DNA from: Pseudomonas versuta
GTDB taxonomy: Bacteria; Pseudomonadota; Gammaproteobacteria; Pseudomonadales; Pseudomonadaceae
DNA: 64,000 bases
Assembly (NCBI RefSeq): GCF_001294575.1
Contig: NZ_CP012676.1
Span: 4,544,001 to 4,608,000, forward strand
Direction of reading: 5' to 3'
The notes beneath the pieces are model-generated. The model made no database searches and was not told where the DNA came from. It saw nothing but the letters and a program-made list of their open reading frames with translations. A program made the position numbers and the translations under genes. Of this stretch, positions 19,083 to 27,982 are shown in pieces (the stretch's first letter is position 1; each line of letters opens with the position of its first letter).

Positions 19083-19823
19083 TTAAACCAGGCCGCCATT
19101 GGCCCGCAGTACTTGCCCGTTTACCCACTCCGCCGCCGGACTCACCAGAAACGAGATGATTCTGGCGATGTCTTCGGGTTGCCCCAATCGTTCCAGGGGC
19201 GGCATTTTGGCGAAGCTCTGGATCTGCTCTTCAGTCTTGCCCTGCATGAACAATTGCGTCGCCACCGGCCCCGGTGCCACGGCGTTCACGGTGATTTGCC
19301 GACCCCGCAACTCTTTGGCAAACACTTGGGTCAGCGATTCAACTGCTGCCTTGCTGGCGATATAGATCGCATACCCCGGCAAATTCATGCCCACCGTGCT
19401 GCTGGAAAAATTGATGATGCGCCCGCCGCTGTTCAGCCGGGTGGCCGCTTCGCGCAGGGTGTTGAAGGTGCCCCGGGTGTTGATGTTGAAGGTCTGCTCG
19501 TACAGCTCATCGCTGTGTTGCGCCAGCGGCAATACCTTGAGCACGCCAGCGTTGTTGATCAGTACGTCGATTTTGCCCAGCTGTTCTTCAGCTTCATCGA
19601 ACAGCCGCGCAACGTCCGCGGCACTGGCCACATCGGCCTGTACGGCAATCGCCTGATGCCCCGCTCTGTGCAGTTCATCAACCAGCGCTGAGGCTTCATC
19701 GGCACTGTTGGCGTAATTGATCACGACAGCAAATCCTTCGCCGGCCAGTTGTCTGGCAATCACGGCTCCGATGCCCCGGGATGCGCCCGTGATCAGGGCG
19801 ACTTTTGGCAGAGAAGTACTCAT
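19083..19823 (-). CDS. Short-chain dehydrogenase/reductase
   Basis: NAD(P)(H)-dependent oxidoreductase of the classical SDR family, 246 aa, cytoplasmic. The cofactor loop TGASRGIG is near residue 12, NNAG near 87, and the catalytic Ser and Tyr-x-x-x-Lys appear as FSSST...YAIYIASKAAVE (about 135-155). The ending PAAEWVNGQVLRANGG is typical of FabG-like members. ATG 19823 is chosen over an upstream in-frame start because the SDR N-terminus begins there and GGAG lies 9-12 nt upstream. The substrate is unknown. Confidence 0.88.
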   Translation of the reverse strand: MSTSLPKVALITGASRGIGAVIARQLAGEGFAVVINYANSADEASALVDELHRAGHQAIAVQADVASAADVARLFDEAEEQLGKIDVLINNAGVLKVLPLAQHSDELYEQTFNINTRGTFNTLREAATRLNSGGRIINFSSSTVGMNLPGYAIYIASKAAVESLTQVFAKELRGRQITVNAVAPGPVATQLFMQGKTEEQIQSFAKMPPLERLGQPEDIARIISFLVSPAAEWVNGQVLRANGGLV

Positions 19824-19926
19824 GGCAACACTCCATATGGCTAGCTGCACATCTGTGTTTATGCAGATAAAGGGGGGTGAATTCGATACCGGTATTCGGA
19901 AATTCCCGACAATCCTCCAGGCCTCT

Positions 19927-19950
19927 TGTAGGAGCGAGCTTGCTCCTACA
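19927..19950. repeat. Single REP palindrome
   Basis: TGTAGGAGC-GAGCTT-GCTCCTACA, a short 9-bp stem version of the main REP family, in the gap between triC and the SDR gene. Confidence 0.8.
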
Positions 19951-20025
19951 GGGGGCGTGCGATCCCCACATCAACAGGCGAAGCAGCCGATGCCTGTCCA
20001 CAAGGGACATCGCCCTCAGAGGGCA

Positions 20026-23000
20026 TCAGGCATGGGCTGGCGGCGCGTCCTTGCTTTCCTTGATCTTGTACCAGGCCACGTACAGCGCGGGCAGGAACAA
20101 CAGCGTGAGCAAGGTGGCGGAGATGATGCCGCCGATCATGGCGTAGGCCATGGGGCCCCAGAACACATCACGTGCAATCGGAATCATGCCCAGGCTGGCC
20201 GCTGCCGCCGTCAGCAGAATCGGCCGTCGCCGGTGTTGAGTGGCTTGCATGACCGCGTGCCAGGGGTCGAAGCCATCGCGTTCGTACTGGTCGATCTGGG
20301 TCACCAGAATCACCGAGTTACGCACGATGATGCCCACCAGGGCGAGAATCCCCAGGATCGCCACAAAGCCCATTGGTGTGCCGGTCGGCACCAGCGCCAG
20401 CACCACACCGATCAGCCCCAGTGGCGCCACACTCACCACCAGGAACATCTTCTGCACGCTTTGCAGCTGGATCATCAGGAAGGTGGCCATCAAAAACAGC
20501 ATCAACGGCACCACCTTGGCGATCGGGCCCTGGGCCTTGGCGCTCTGTTCCACCGTGCCGCCGGTTTGCAGGGTGTAGCCCTGCGGCAGGCTGTCAGCGA
20601 ACTTGTCGACCTCGGGCTTGAGCTTGGCCACCAGATCGGTCGGCTGCATCGAACCGCGCACCGAGGCTTTGAGGGTCAGGGTGGGGATCCGGTCGCGGCT
20701 CCAGATCAGCGGTTGTTCCAGCTCGTAGCGCACAGTGGCAAAGGCCAGTAACGGAATCGAGGTGCCGCTGGGGGTGGTGATTTGCAGGTTCAGCAGGGTC
20801 TCCGGGCTGCCACGCTCGCTGCCGACGGCACGGCCGACGATGTTGATCAGGTAGATGTCGTCCTTGACCTGGCTGACGGCTGCACCGCTGACGATGCTGT
20901 TCATCACCTTGGCCACGTCTTCGGATGACAGCCCGAACTGGCGGGCCTTGTCCTGGGCGATGTCGATGCGCAGCACCTTGCCCGGTTCGTTCCAGTTGAA
21001 GATGGTTTCGCCGACGTTGGGGTTGGCATCCAGTACCGAGGCCAGATCCAGTGAGTATTTGCGCACCAGATCGATGTTTTTGCCACTGACCCTATATTGC
21101 AGCGGCTGGCCCACCGGCGGCCCCAGTTCCAGGGTGTGCACAAAGCTGCCGACCCCTACGTACTCTTCACGCAGACGTTTGTTGAGGCGTTCCATCAAGG
21201 CATCCCGGCTCTCAAGCCCGGTGCTGACGATCACCAGCTGGGCGTAGAACGGGTTTTGCAGTTGCTGGTCCAGCGGGAGGTAGAAACGAATTGCGCCTTC
21301 GCCGATGTACGAACTCCAGCGCACGATATCCGGGTCGCCCTTGAGCGACTCTTCAAAGCGTTGGGTGACCTTGAGGGTTTCCTGAATCGAAGCGTTTTGC
21401 GGCAGGTTCAGGTCCACCAGAATTTCGGGGCGGTCGGATGCCGGGAAGAACTGGTTCTGCACCAGCCCCATGCCGAAAATCGCCAGCACAAACATCAGCA
21501 CGGTGACGCCGATGGTCATCCAGCGATGGCGCATGCACCACAGCAGGCCGTTATCGAAGGTCCGGGCCAGACGTCCGGGTTCCTCGGACTTGGGTTTGAC
21601 CTTGGCGCTGAGGATATGCACCCCCAGCACCGGCGCAAACAGCACCGCCACCACCCACGACACCAGCATCGCCACGGCAATCACCGCGAACAGGGTGAAG
21701 GTGTATTCCCCTGCCGAGCTGTTGTTGAGGCCGATGGGCACGAAGCCTGCCACCGTCACCAGCGTACCGGTGAGCATCGGGAAGGCCGTGGAGTGGTAGG
21801 CAAAGGTCGCGGCCTGCTCCTTGGTCTCCCCCAGCTCGAGCCGCGTGATCATCATTTCCACCGTGATCATCGCGTCGTCCACCAGCAGGCCCAGGGCGAT
21901 AATAAGCGCACCCAGGGATACCCGCTGCATGGCAATGCCGGTGAATTCCATGAACACAAAGACCAGCGCCAGCACCAGCGGGATCGAGATCGCCACCACC
22001 AGGCCCGCACGCAGCCCCAGGCTGAGGAAACTCACCGCCAGCACGATCACCACCGCCTCAAACAGCGCGCTGGTGAAACCCCCCACGGCCACCTCGACCA
22101 CCTGTGCCTGGTCGGACACCATGTGTACGCCCACCCCCACCGGCAGTTCGGCCGTGAGGTCGTCGATGCGTTGCTGCAGCTGTTTGCCGAATTCTTGAAT
22201 GTTGCCGCCGTCGATCATGGCAATCGCCAGGCCGATGGCAGGCTTGCCGTTGTAATGGAACATGGGCGCGGACGGGTCGACGTAACCGCGGCTGATTTCG
22301 GCGATATCGGCCAGCCGGTAGAAGCGGTCGTTGACCCGCAGGTTCACCGCTTCCAGGTCTTCGACACTGTGGAACTGCCCCGAAGTACGAACCGACATGC
22401 GCTCGGGCCCGGCCTCAATGACCCCGGCCGGGGTCACGGCGTTTTGCGCCTGCAGGCTTTCCAGCACGTGCTGTTGGTCGAGGCCCAGGGCCGCCAGTTT
22501 GCGGGTCGAAAAGTTCAGGTAGAAGGTTTCATCCTGCTCGCCGATGGTCATGACCTTGCCGCGGTTGGGCACATCGCGAATCCCGGTGCGGACCTGCTCC
22601 ACGTAGTCGCGCAGCTGGCGCATGGTGAAGCCGTCGCCGGTAAAGGCGAAAATGGTGCCGTACACATCCCCGAACTCGTCGTCGAACCCGGGGCCTTGAA
22701 TGCCCTGGGGGAAATCGCCGCGAATGTCGCCGATCTTTTTGCGCACCTCATACCAGATTTGGGGGATGGCATCGGCCTTGGTGGTGTCCTTGAGGAACAC
22801 AAAGACCGTGGACTCGCCGGGTCGGGTATAGCTTTGCACGTAGTCCAGCGAGTCCAGCTCTTCGAGCTTTTTCTCGATGCGGTCAGTGATTTGCAGCCGG
22901 GTTTCATCGACGGTGGCGCCGGGCCACCGGGTCTGGATGACCATGGTTTTGATCGCGAAGGACGGATCTTCCGCGCGGCCCAGGTTCATGTACGAAAAGA

Positions 23001-23088
23001 TCCCGGCGACCACCGCCATAAACATTAAATACCAGACAAATGACTGATGCTTCAGAGCCCACTCGGACAGGTTGAACTTCCCATTCAT
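20026..23088 (-). CDS. triC: RND efflux transporter, TriC type
   Basis: Proton-driven inner-membrane pump of a tripartite efflux system. The 1020-aa protein has the RND plan: N-terminal helix (about 13-33), large porter loop, helices 2-6 with the proton-relay Asp pair in LGLLVDDAMITVEMM near residue 400, a second porter loop, and helices 8-12 ending near 1005. Two adaptor genes precede it with ATGA overlaps, exactly the layout of P. aeruginosa triABC, which exports triclosan and partners with OpmH. No outer-membrane channel gene is adjacent. Drug range is inferred from homology only. Confidence 0.88.
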   Translation of the reverse strand: MNGKFNLSEWALKHQSFVWYLMFMAVVAGIFSYMNLGRAEDPSFAIKTMVIQTRWPGATVDETRLQITDRIEKKLEELDSLDYVQSYTRPGESTVFVFLKDTTKADAIPQIWYEVRKKIGDIRGDFPQGIQGPGFDDEFGDVYGTIFAFTGDGFTMRQLRDYVEQVRTGIRDVPNRGKVMTIGEQDETFYLNFSTRKLAALGLDQQHVLESLQAQNAVTPAGVIEAGPERMSVRTSGQFHSVEDLEAVNLRVNDRFYRLADIAEISRGYVDPSAPMFHYNGKPAIGLAIAMIDGGNIQEFGKQLQQRIDDLTAELPVGVGVHMVSDQAQVVEVAVGGFTSALFEAVVIVLAVSFLSLGLRAGLVVAISIPLVLALVFVFMEFTGIAMQRVSLGALIIALGLLVDDAMITVEMMITRLELGETKEQAATFAYHSTAFPMLTGTLVTVAGFVPIGLNNSSAGEYTFTLFAVIAVAMLVSWVVAVLFAPVLGVHILSAKVKPKSEEPGRLARTFDNGLLWCMRHRWMTIGVTVLMFVLAIFGMGLVQNQFFPASDRPEILVDLNLPQNASIQETLKVTQRFEESLKGDPDIVRWSSYIGEGAIRFYLPLDQQLQNPFYAQLVIVSTGLESRDALMERLNKRLREEYVGVGSFVHTLELGPPVGQPLQYRVSGKNIDLVRKYSLDLASVLDANPNVGETIFNWNEPGKVLRIDIAQDKARQFGLSSEDVAKVMNSIVSGAAVSQVKDDIYLINIVGRAVGSERGSPETLLNLQITTPSGTSIPLLAFATVRYELEQPLIWSRDRIPTLTLKASVRGSMQPTDLVAKLKPEVDKFADSLPQGYTLQTGGTVEQSAKAQGPIAKVVPLMLFLMATFLMIQLQSVQKMFLVVSVAPLGLIGVVLALVPTGTPMGFVAILGILALVGIIVRNSVILVTQIDQYERDGFDPWHAVMQATQHRRRPILLTAAAASLGMIPIARDVFWGPMAYAMIGGIISATLLTLLFLPALYVAWYKIKESKDAPPAHA

Positions 23089-24167
23089 TGCGAGCTTTCC
23101 TTATCAAGTCTGACTTTTTGCCCGGAGGTGAGGCTGTTGACGCCGGCGCTGACCACGTAATCGCCGCCCTTCAACCCGCCGGCGAGTAACACCGTTTGCC
23201 CATCACGGCGCAGCACGTTGACGTCGTGCGGGCTTACGGTTTTGGCGTGCGGGTCGATGATCCAGACGCGGCTGTGGCCGTCGGTTTCCTGCAAGGCGGT
23301 GAGCGGTAATTCGAAGTGCTCGGCGATCGGGCTGCTGACGGTCACGCTGACAGAGCTGCCGAGGCGAAAGGCTGGCGGGGTCTGGTCCAGGGTCAGCCGG
23401 GTGCGCCGGGTACGGGTGGCACTGTCGGCCTGGGGCGCGATTTCGCGAATGTGGGCTGTGGTGTTGACGTTCGGGTCGAGCTGTCCGGCGACGAGAAACT
23501 CAATGCCTTTGGGTAGCGCCTCGGCCAGAGGCCCGGGCAGATCGATCACCGCCTCTTTGATTTCAGGACGCGCCAGGGTAACCACCTCCTCGCCGATGCT
23601 CACCACTTGCCCGGCCTCGGCCTTCCACTGGGTGATCACGGCGTCATGATCGGCACGCAGGTCGCAGTAGCTGAGCTGATCCCGGGCCTGATTCACCGCG
23701 GCCACGGCTTGTTGCATCGAGGCCGCGGTGGTTTTGAGGTTGGCCTGTGCCGTGTCCAGTTGCGCCTGGGCTCCGACGCCCCGGTTGAACAGTTCTTGCT
23801 GGCGACGGGCGGTGGCCTGGGCATTGATCAGTTGCGCCTGCACCTTGGCCAGATCGCCCTGGGCCGAGCGCAGCTGGTTTTGCTGATCGGTGGGGTCGAG
23901 GTTGGCCAGGATGTCTCCCTTCCTGACGACTGCGCCCACGTCGTAATAGCGGCGCACGATACGGCCCGGCACGCGAAAGCCAAGAGTGCTTTCGTAGCGG
24001 GCTTCGATGTTGCCGGCAAAGCGTCCCAACTGGTCTGCAAGCTGGGGCTGGACCACGATGTACAAGGCCGGGCGAACGGGCTCGGGCGGTTTTTTTTCAG
24101 AGCAGCCCAGCAACAGGGCGGCGGTCAACGGCAGGATCCCCAGCCGGTACAGGCTTGGCCGGTTCAT
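23085..24167 (-). CDS. triB: Periplasmic adaptor lipoprotein of RND pump, TriB type
   Basis: Membrane-fusion protein, 360 aa, linking the RND pump to an outer-membrane channel. The N-terminus is a lipoprotein signal ending LLLGC (lipid-modified Cys near residue 22). Then come a lipoyl/barrel-sandwich half (GFRVPGRIVRRYYDVGAVVRKGDILANLD), a helical hairpin of about 90 residues rich in Gln and Ala, and the beta-barrel domain. Start and stop overlap the neighbours by 4 bp (ATGA) on both sides. Two adaptors per pump is a mark of the Tri-type systems. Confidence 0.88.
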   Translation of the reverse strand: MNRPSLYRLGILPLTAALLLGCSEKKPPEPVRPALYIVVQPQLADQLGRFAGNIEARYESTLGFRVPGRIVRRYYDVGAVVRKGDILANLDPTDQQNQLRSAQGDLAKVQAQLINAQATARRQQELFNRGVGAQAQLDTAQANLKTTAASMQQAVAAVNQARDQLSYCDLRADHDAVITQWKAEAGQVVSIGEEVVTLARPEIKEAVIDLPGPLAEALPKGIEFLVAGQLDPNVNTTAHIREIAPQADSATRTRRTRLTLDQTPPAFRLGSSVSVTVSSPIAEHFELPLTALQETDGHSRVWIIDPHAKTVSPHDVNVLRRDGQTVLLAGGLKGGDYVVSAGVNSLTSGQKVRLDKESSQ

Positions 24168-25255
24168 AGTTGGGTCCCCTGAGCCGGGGTGGGTGCAACT
24201 TCAACCTTCATCCCGGGGTGCAGCAATTGTCCGCCTGCGACCACGACTTTCTCTCCATCTTTGAGGCCTTTGCTGACGATCACGCTGCCGGTCAGGTAGC
24301 GCCCGACCTGGACCCGTTGCAAGCGCACATTATTTTGCTCGTCGGCGATCCACACCGCGGGCTCGCTGACGTCCTTGGTCAGGGCTGACCAGGGCAGTTC
24401 GATGCTGGGGCTGGCAGGCGGGGTCAGGTTAACGCTGACAATCGAACCCAGATCCATGCCTTTTGGCAACGCATCCAGTTGCACCTTGATCTGCAGGGTG
24501 CCGCTTTGTGCCGACACGGTGGGGGTGATTTCGCGGATCTGGCCGTTAACCTTGATCGCCGGATTGCTCAGCAGCGTGACTTGCACGGTGGGGTCTTTGG
24601 GCGGCTCGATGAACAGAGACTCATACACGTTGAAGACCGCGTCGCGTGCACCGTCGCGGGCCAGGGTGAAAATCGGCATGGTGGCCTGCACCACTTGCCC
24701 GACTTCGGCCTGGCGCGCGGTAATGATCCCCGGTGCCTCGGCGTGCAGCTGGCTGTAGCTCAGTTGCTCGCGGGCGTTGGCCAACTGCGCCTGTGCGGCC
24801 GCCAGGGCACTTTGCGCGCTGAGCTGCGCGGCATTGGCAGAATCGTATTCACTTTGGCTGGTATAGCCTTTTGGCAGCAGCTTTTGCTGACGAACAAACG
24901 CGGCTCGGGTTTGCACCACCTGGGCCTGTTGTGCGTTGACGCTGGCCTGCGCCGTTTCAACCTGGATTTTCAGGTCTTTGGGGTCGAGGCTGGCCAGCAC
25001 CTGACTGGGCAGAATGTGATCACCGACATCGACCTTGCGCTCGATGATCTTGCCGCCGACCCGGAATGAAAGCTGGGTTTCGACGCGGGCCTGGATATCA
25101 CCGCTGAGCTGGATCGGCGGGGCAAACTCGCGGGTGCTGACCTGCTGTACATATACCCGTGGGGCCAGAGGCTCTTTGGGCCCCTCTTTGCCGCAAGCGG
25201 TCAGAAGTACCAAAAGGCTCAAGCCCAAAACAGCTTTGTTTCGTGGACCAGCCAT
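24164..25255 (-). CDS. triA: Periplasmic adaptor lipoprotein of RND pump, TriA type
   Basis: First gene of the efflux operon, 363 aa. The lipoprotein signal ends LLTAC (Cys near residue 21). A split lipoyl domain (LSFRVGGKIIERKVDVGDHI and the matching C-terminal half ITARQAEVGQVVQA) flanks a coiled-coil hairpin, followed by a beta-barrel and a membrane-proximal domain. The homologue in P. aeruginosa is TriA; both adaptors are needed there. The divergent AAA ATPase gene starts 139 bp upstream, and the shared gap must hold both promoters. No local regulator gene is present. Confidence 0.87.
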   Translation of the reverse strand: MAGPRNKAVLGLSLLVLLTACGKEGPKEPLAPRVYVQQVSTREFAPPIQLSGDIQARVETQLSFRVGGKIIERKVDVGDHILPSQVLASLDPKDLKIQVETAQASVNAQQAQVVQTRAAFVRQQKLLPKGYTSQSEYDSANAAQLSAQSALAAAQAQLANAREQLSYSQLHAEAPGIITARQAEVGQVVQATMPIFTLARDGARDAVFNVYESLFIEPPKDPTVQVTLLSNPAIKVNGQIREITPTVSAQSGTLQIKVQLDALPKGMDLGSIVSVNLTPPASPSIELPWSALTKDVSEPAVWIADEQNNVRLQRVQVGRYLTGSVIVSKGLKDGEKVVVAGGQLLHPGMKVEVAPTPAQGTQL

Positions 25256-25394
25256 GCAAGCTCCTTTGCGTGATGCTGTTTTACATCCGGATACGACAGA
25301 CAGCGTAGAACAGGGTTCAGGGTCTGTGGGACTCTATGTGCCGCCTGCTTGCCCATTGTGGGAGCCGACTGCAGCCATTTCATCGAGGTCACCC

Positions 25395-26558
25395 ATGCTC
25401 ACCACCCTGGCGGTGGCCAACTACCGCTCCATCAACCATTTGGTGGTGCCCCTGGCCAGACTTAATCTGATTACCGGCCCCAATGGTAGTGGCAAATCGA
25501 ATCTTTACCGGGCCTTGCGTTTATTGGCCGAAACCGCACGGGGCGGGGTGATCAATGCCGTAGCCCGTGAGGGTGGTCTGGAATCAACGTTCTGGGCCGG
25601 GCCAGAGGTGATTTCACCGAGTATGAAGCGAGGGGAGGTGGCTATCTCGCGCTGCGCGCGTCAGGAGGTCAAGCGCTTGCGCCTGGGATTTGCCGGAGAA
25701 GATTTCAGTTATTCCATAGCGCTGGGCCTGACAATACCTGAATTGTCGGCCTTTTCCCTCGACCCGCAGATCAAGCATGAAAGCATTTGGGTAGGGCCTT
25801 TTTACCGGCCCGCCAGTGAATTGGTCCAACGTAAAGGTCCGATGATTCGCGCCCGTGCTGGCCGCAGCTGGCAGATACTGGCGCAATATGCCCCGATGTA
25901 CGACAGCTTGTTCGATCAGGTCGGCAGTTTGCATGCCTCGCCGGAAGTCTTGCAGCTGCGTGAGTCCATTCGTGGCTGGCGGTTTTATGATCACTTTCGC
26001 ACCGACCCCGAGTCGCCGGTGCGCCAGCCCCAACTGGGCACCCGCACCCCGGTGCTGCATCACGACGGGCGTGACCTTGCTGCGGCATTGCAAACCATCA
26101 TTGAGATCGGCGACCCCCAAGCGCTGCATTCGGCAATCAGCGATGCCTTTCCCGGTGCGCGGTTGAACATAAAATTTGTGCCCGGCGGGCGGTTTGCCAT
26201 CGAGTTCTTCCAAGAGGGCCTGTTACGGCCGCTGTCGGCCGCCGAGCTGTCAGACGGAACCTTGCGCTACCTGCTGCTGATCGCCGCCCTGCTCACCCCG
26301 CGTCCGCCCACCATGATGGTGCTGAACGAGCCCGAGACCAGCCTGCACCCCGATCTGCTGCCGGCCCTGGCGCGATTGATCATTGGTGCTTCGCAACAGT
26401 CGCAAGTCTGGGTGGTGTCCCACGCCCGGCGACTGATCGCAGCGTTGCAGCAGGACCTGGAATGCAACTGCATCGTGCTGGAAAAAAACCTCGGCCAGAC
26501 GGCGGTGGTTGGCCAGCGAATACTGGATCAGCCTGCCTGGTATTGGGCGGACAAATAA
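25395..26558 (+). CDS. RecF/COG4637-type AAA ATPase, function unknown
   Basis: A free-standing SMC/RecF-like ATPase of 387 aa. It has Walker A GPNGSGKSN (about residue 29), an ABC-type signature LSDGTLR (about 290) and Walker B MMVLNEPETSLHP followed by the H-loop region VWVVSHARRL. The Asn in place of the usual Walker B Asp is common in COG4637 proteins. There is no visible nuclease (TOPRIM) domain. ATG 25395 (after GAGG) gives the family start LTTLAVANYRSI; an upstream frame is antisense to triA. Ends in a bidirectional terminator shared with metQ. Role unknown. Confidence 0.85.
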   Translation: MLTTLAVANYRSINHLVVPLARLNLITGPNGSGKSNLYRALRLLAETARGGVINAVAREGGLESTFWAGPEVISPSMKRGEVAISRCARQEVKRLRLGFAGEDFSYSIALGLTIPELSAFSLDPQIKHESIWVGPFYRPASELVQRKGPMIRARAGRSWQILAQYAPMYDSLFDQVGSLHASPEVLQLRESIRGWRFYDHFRTDPESPVRQPQLGTRTPVLHHDGRDLAAALQTIIEIGDPQALHSAISDAFPGARLNIKFVPGGRFAIEFFQEGLLRPLSAAELSDGTLRYLLLIAALLTPRPPTMMVLNEPETSLHPDLLPALARLIIGASQQSQVWVVSHARRLIAALQQDLECNCIVLEKNLGQTAVVGQRILDQPAWYWADK

Positions 26559-26592
26559 AAAACGCCGACGCTTTAAAAGCCGTCGGCGTTTT
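26557..26592. terminator. Bidirectional terminator between the ATPase gene and metQ
   Basis: A 12-bp perfect stem, AAAACGCCGACG (26559-26570) / CGTCGGCGTTTT (26581-26592), with A and T runs on both sides. It serves the two convergent genes. Confidence 0.85.
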
Positions 26593-26610
26593 CAGTGGGG
26601 CGGGCGCTGG

Positions 26611-27393
26611 TTAGAACGCAGGGACTACCGCACCTTTGTATTTCTGTTCAATGAACGCTTTGACCTCAGGGCTGGTCAGGGCTTTGGCCAGCTTCTGGAT
26701 GGCGTCGCTGTTCTTGTTGTCAGGACGGGCCACCAGGAAGTTCACGTACGGTGAATCGGAGCCTTCAATGACCAGTGCGTCGGTAGCCGGGTTCAGGCCC
26801 GCTTCCAGCGCGTAGTTGGTGTTGATCATGTCCAGGTCAACCTGGTCCAGCACCCGTGGCAGCAGCGCCGATTCAAGCTCTTTGAACTTGAAGTTGTGCG
26901 GGTTCTTGGCGATGTCTTTGGGGGTGGACACAGCATTGGTCGGGTCTTTGAGTTCGATCAGACCGGCCTTCTGCAGCAGGATCAACGCACGGCCACTGTT
27001 GCTGCCTTCGTTCGGGATGGCGATGGTTGCGCCGTCTTTGAGCTCGGACAGGTTTTTGATTTTTTTCGAGTAGCCGCCGAACGGTTCAACGTGAACACCG
27101 ATTACGGTTACCAGATTGGTGCCTTTACCTTTGTTGAAGCTTTCAAGGTACGGCAGGGTCTGGAAGTAGTTGGCATCCAGGTGCTTCTCGGCGACCTGCA
27201 CGTTCGGTTGCACATAATCGGTGAACACTTTGATTTCCAGATCCACGCCTTCTTTGGCCAGGGTCGGTTTGATCAGCTCAAGGATTTCGGCGTGGGGTAC
27301 CGGGGTCGCGGCAACCACCAGTTTCTCGCCAGCCTGTGCCAGGCCTGCAGTCAAAGCAGCCGCCAATGCGGTAAACAACAGAACCTTTTTCAT
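26611..27393 (-). CDS. metQ: MetQ/NlpA-family methionine-binding protein
   Basis: Periplasmic solute-binding protein of the methionine ABC uptake family, 260 aa. A signal peptide (MKKVLLFTALAAALTAGLAQA) ends in AQA with no lipobox, so it is soluble rather than a lipoprotein. The mature part starts EKLVVAATPVPHAEIL and holds the family motifs VFTDYVQPN and ANYFQTLPYL. No metN or metI gene lies near, so it is an orphan that must share another ABC transporter. The AT-rich upstream region resembles those of sulfur-regulated genes. Ligand (D/L-methionine or an analogue) is inferred. Confidence 0.9.
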   Translation of the reverse strand: MKKVLLFTALAAALTAGLAQAGEKLVVAATPVPHAEILELIKPTLAKEGVDLEIKVFTDYVQPNVQVAEKHLDANYFQTLPYLESFNKGKGTNLVTVIGVHVEPFGGYSKKIKNLSELKDGATIAIPNEGSNSGRALILLQKAGLIELKDPTNAVSTPKDIAKNPHNFKFKELESALLPRVLDQVDLDMINTNYALEAGLNPATDALVIEGSDSPYVNFLVARPDNKNSDAIQKLAKALTSPEVKAFIEQKYKGAVVPAF

Positions 27394-27539
27394 GCAATGC
27401 CCTTAAGTGTGGGACCGTTCGGATGACGGTTTTTATGTGAAGACGCAACGGACAATACCGAGTTTCTTTATTCCCGAACAATAATATTTATTCAGCTTCT
27501 TATGCTATTTAGTTCGCTTGAGCGTATTGTGGCAAACCT

Positions 27540-27976
27540 GTAATCGCTGACGAGCAGCGCGAGGCTGCGATCGGTGGTGCAGCCAGCGCAAAATCAGGTG
27601 TCGCGGTGCTTCAGGTAAACCGGGAGCGCGGGGTTTACGATCGCTTCGCAATCGATCGCAGCGCACATGTAGTCGCTGACGAGCAGCGCGAGGCTGTGAT
27701 CGTTGGCGCAGCCAGCGCAAAATCAGGTGTCGCGGTGCTTCAGGTAAATCGGGAGCGCGGGGTTTACGATCGCTTCGCAATCGATCGCAGCCTCGCTGCG
27801 CTCCTCAGCGACTACTGATCGCGGCGCACCTGTAGTCGCTGACGAGCAGCGCGAGGCTGCGATCGGTGGCGCAGCCAGCGCAAAATCAGGTATCGCGGTG
27901 TGTCAGTTAAACCGGGAGCGCCGGATTTACGATCGCTTCGCAATCGATCGCAGCCTCGCTGCGCTCCTCAGCGACT
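27540..27976. repeat. Triple tandem REP array (GTAGTCGCTG family)
   Basis: Three head-to-tail units start GTA[A/G]TCGCTGACGAGCAG at 27540, 27669 and 27832 (129, 163 and 145 bp). Each has an inverted counterpart further on, GATCGCAGCCTCGCTGCGCT..., and an inner core CGATCGCTTCGCAATCGATC. Unit 1 is 34 bp shorter: the segment between GATCGCAG and GATCGCGG present in unit 2 is missing, as expected from slippage between those short repeats. No unique spacers, so not a CRISPR. It fills most of the 590-bp gap between metQ and the next gene. Confidence 0.9.
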
Positions 27977-27982
27977 GCGCAA

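Noticed and set aside
21097..23028. 643-codon ORF on the plus strand
   Set aside because: Lies wholly antisense to triC; rich in His, Gln and Arg, as expected from reading GC-biased codons backwards.
26290..26350. Walker B Asp-to-Asn change in the RecF-like ATPase as a sign of inactivity
   Set aside because: LNEPETSLHP is the usual form in the COG4637 family, so it is not specific to this protein.
27394..27480. Sigma-54 promoter for metQ
   Set aside because: CGGTATTGTCCGTTGC looks similar, but the GG-to-GC spacing is one base too long.
27540..27976. CRISPR array
   Set aside because: The units are long near-palindromes that repeat almost entirely; no unique spacers and no cas genes.
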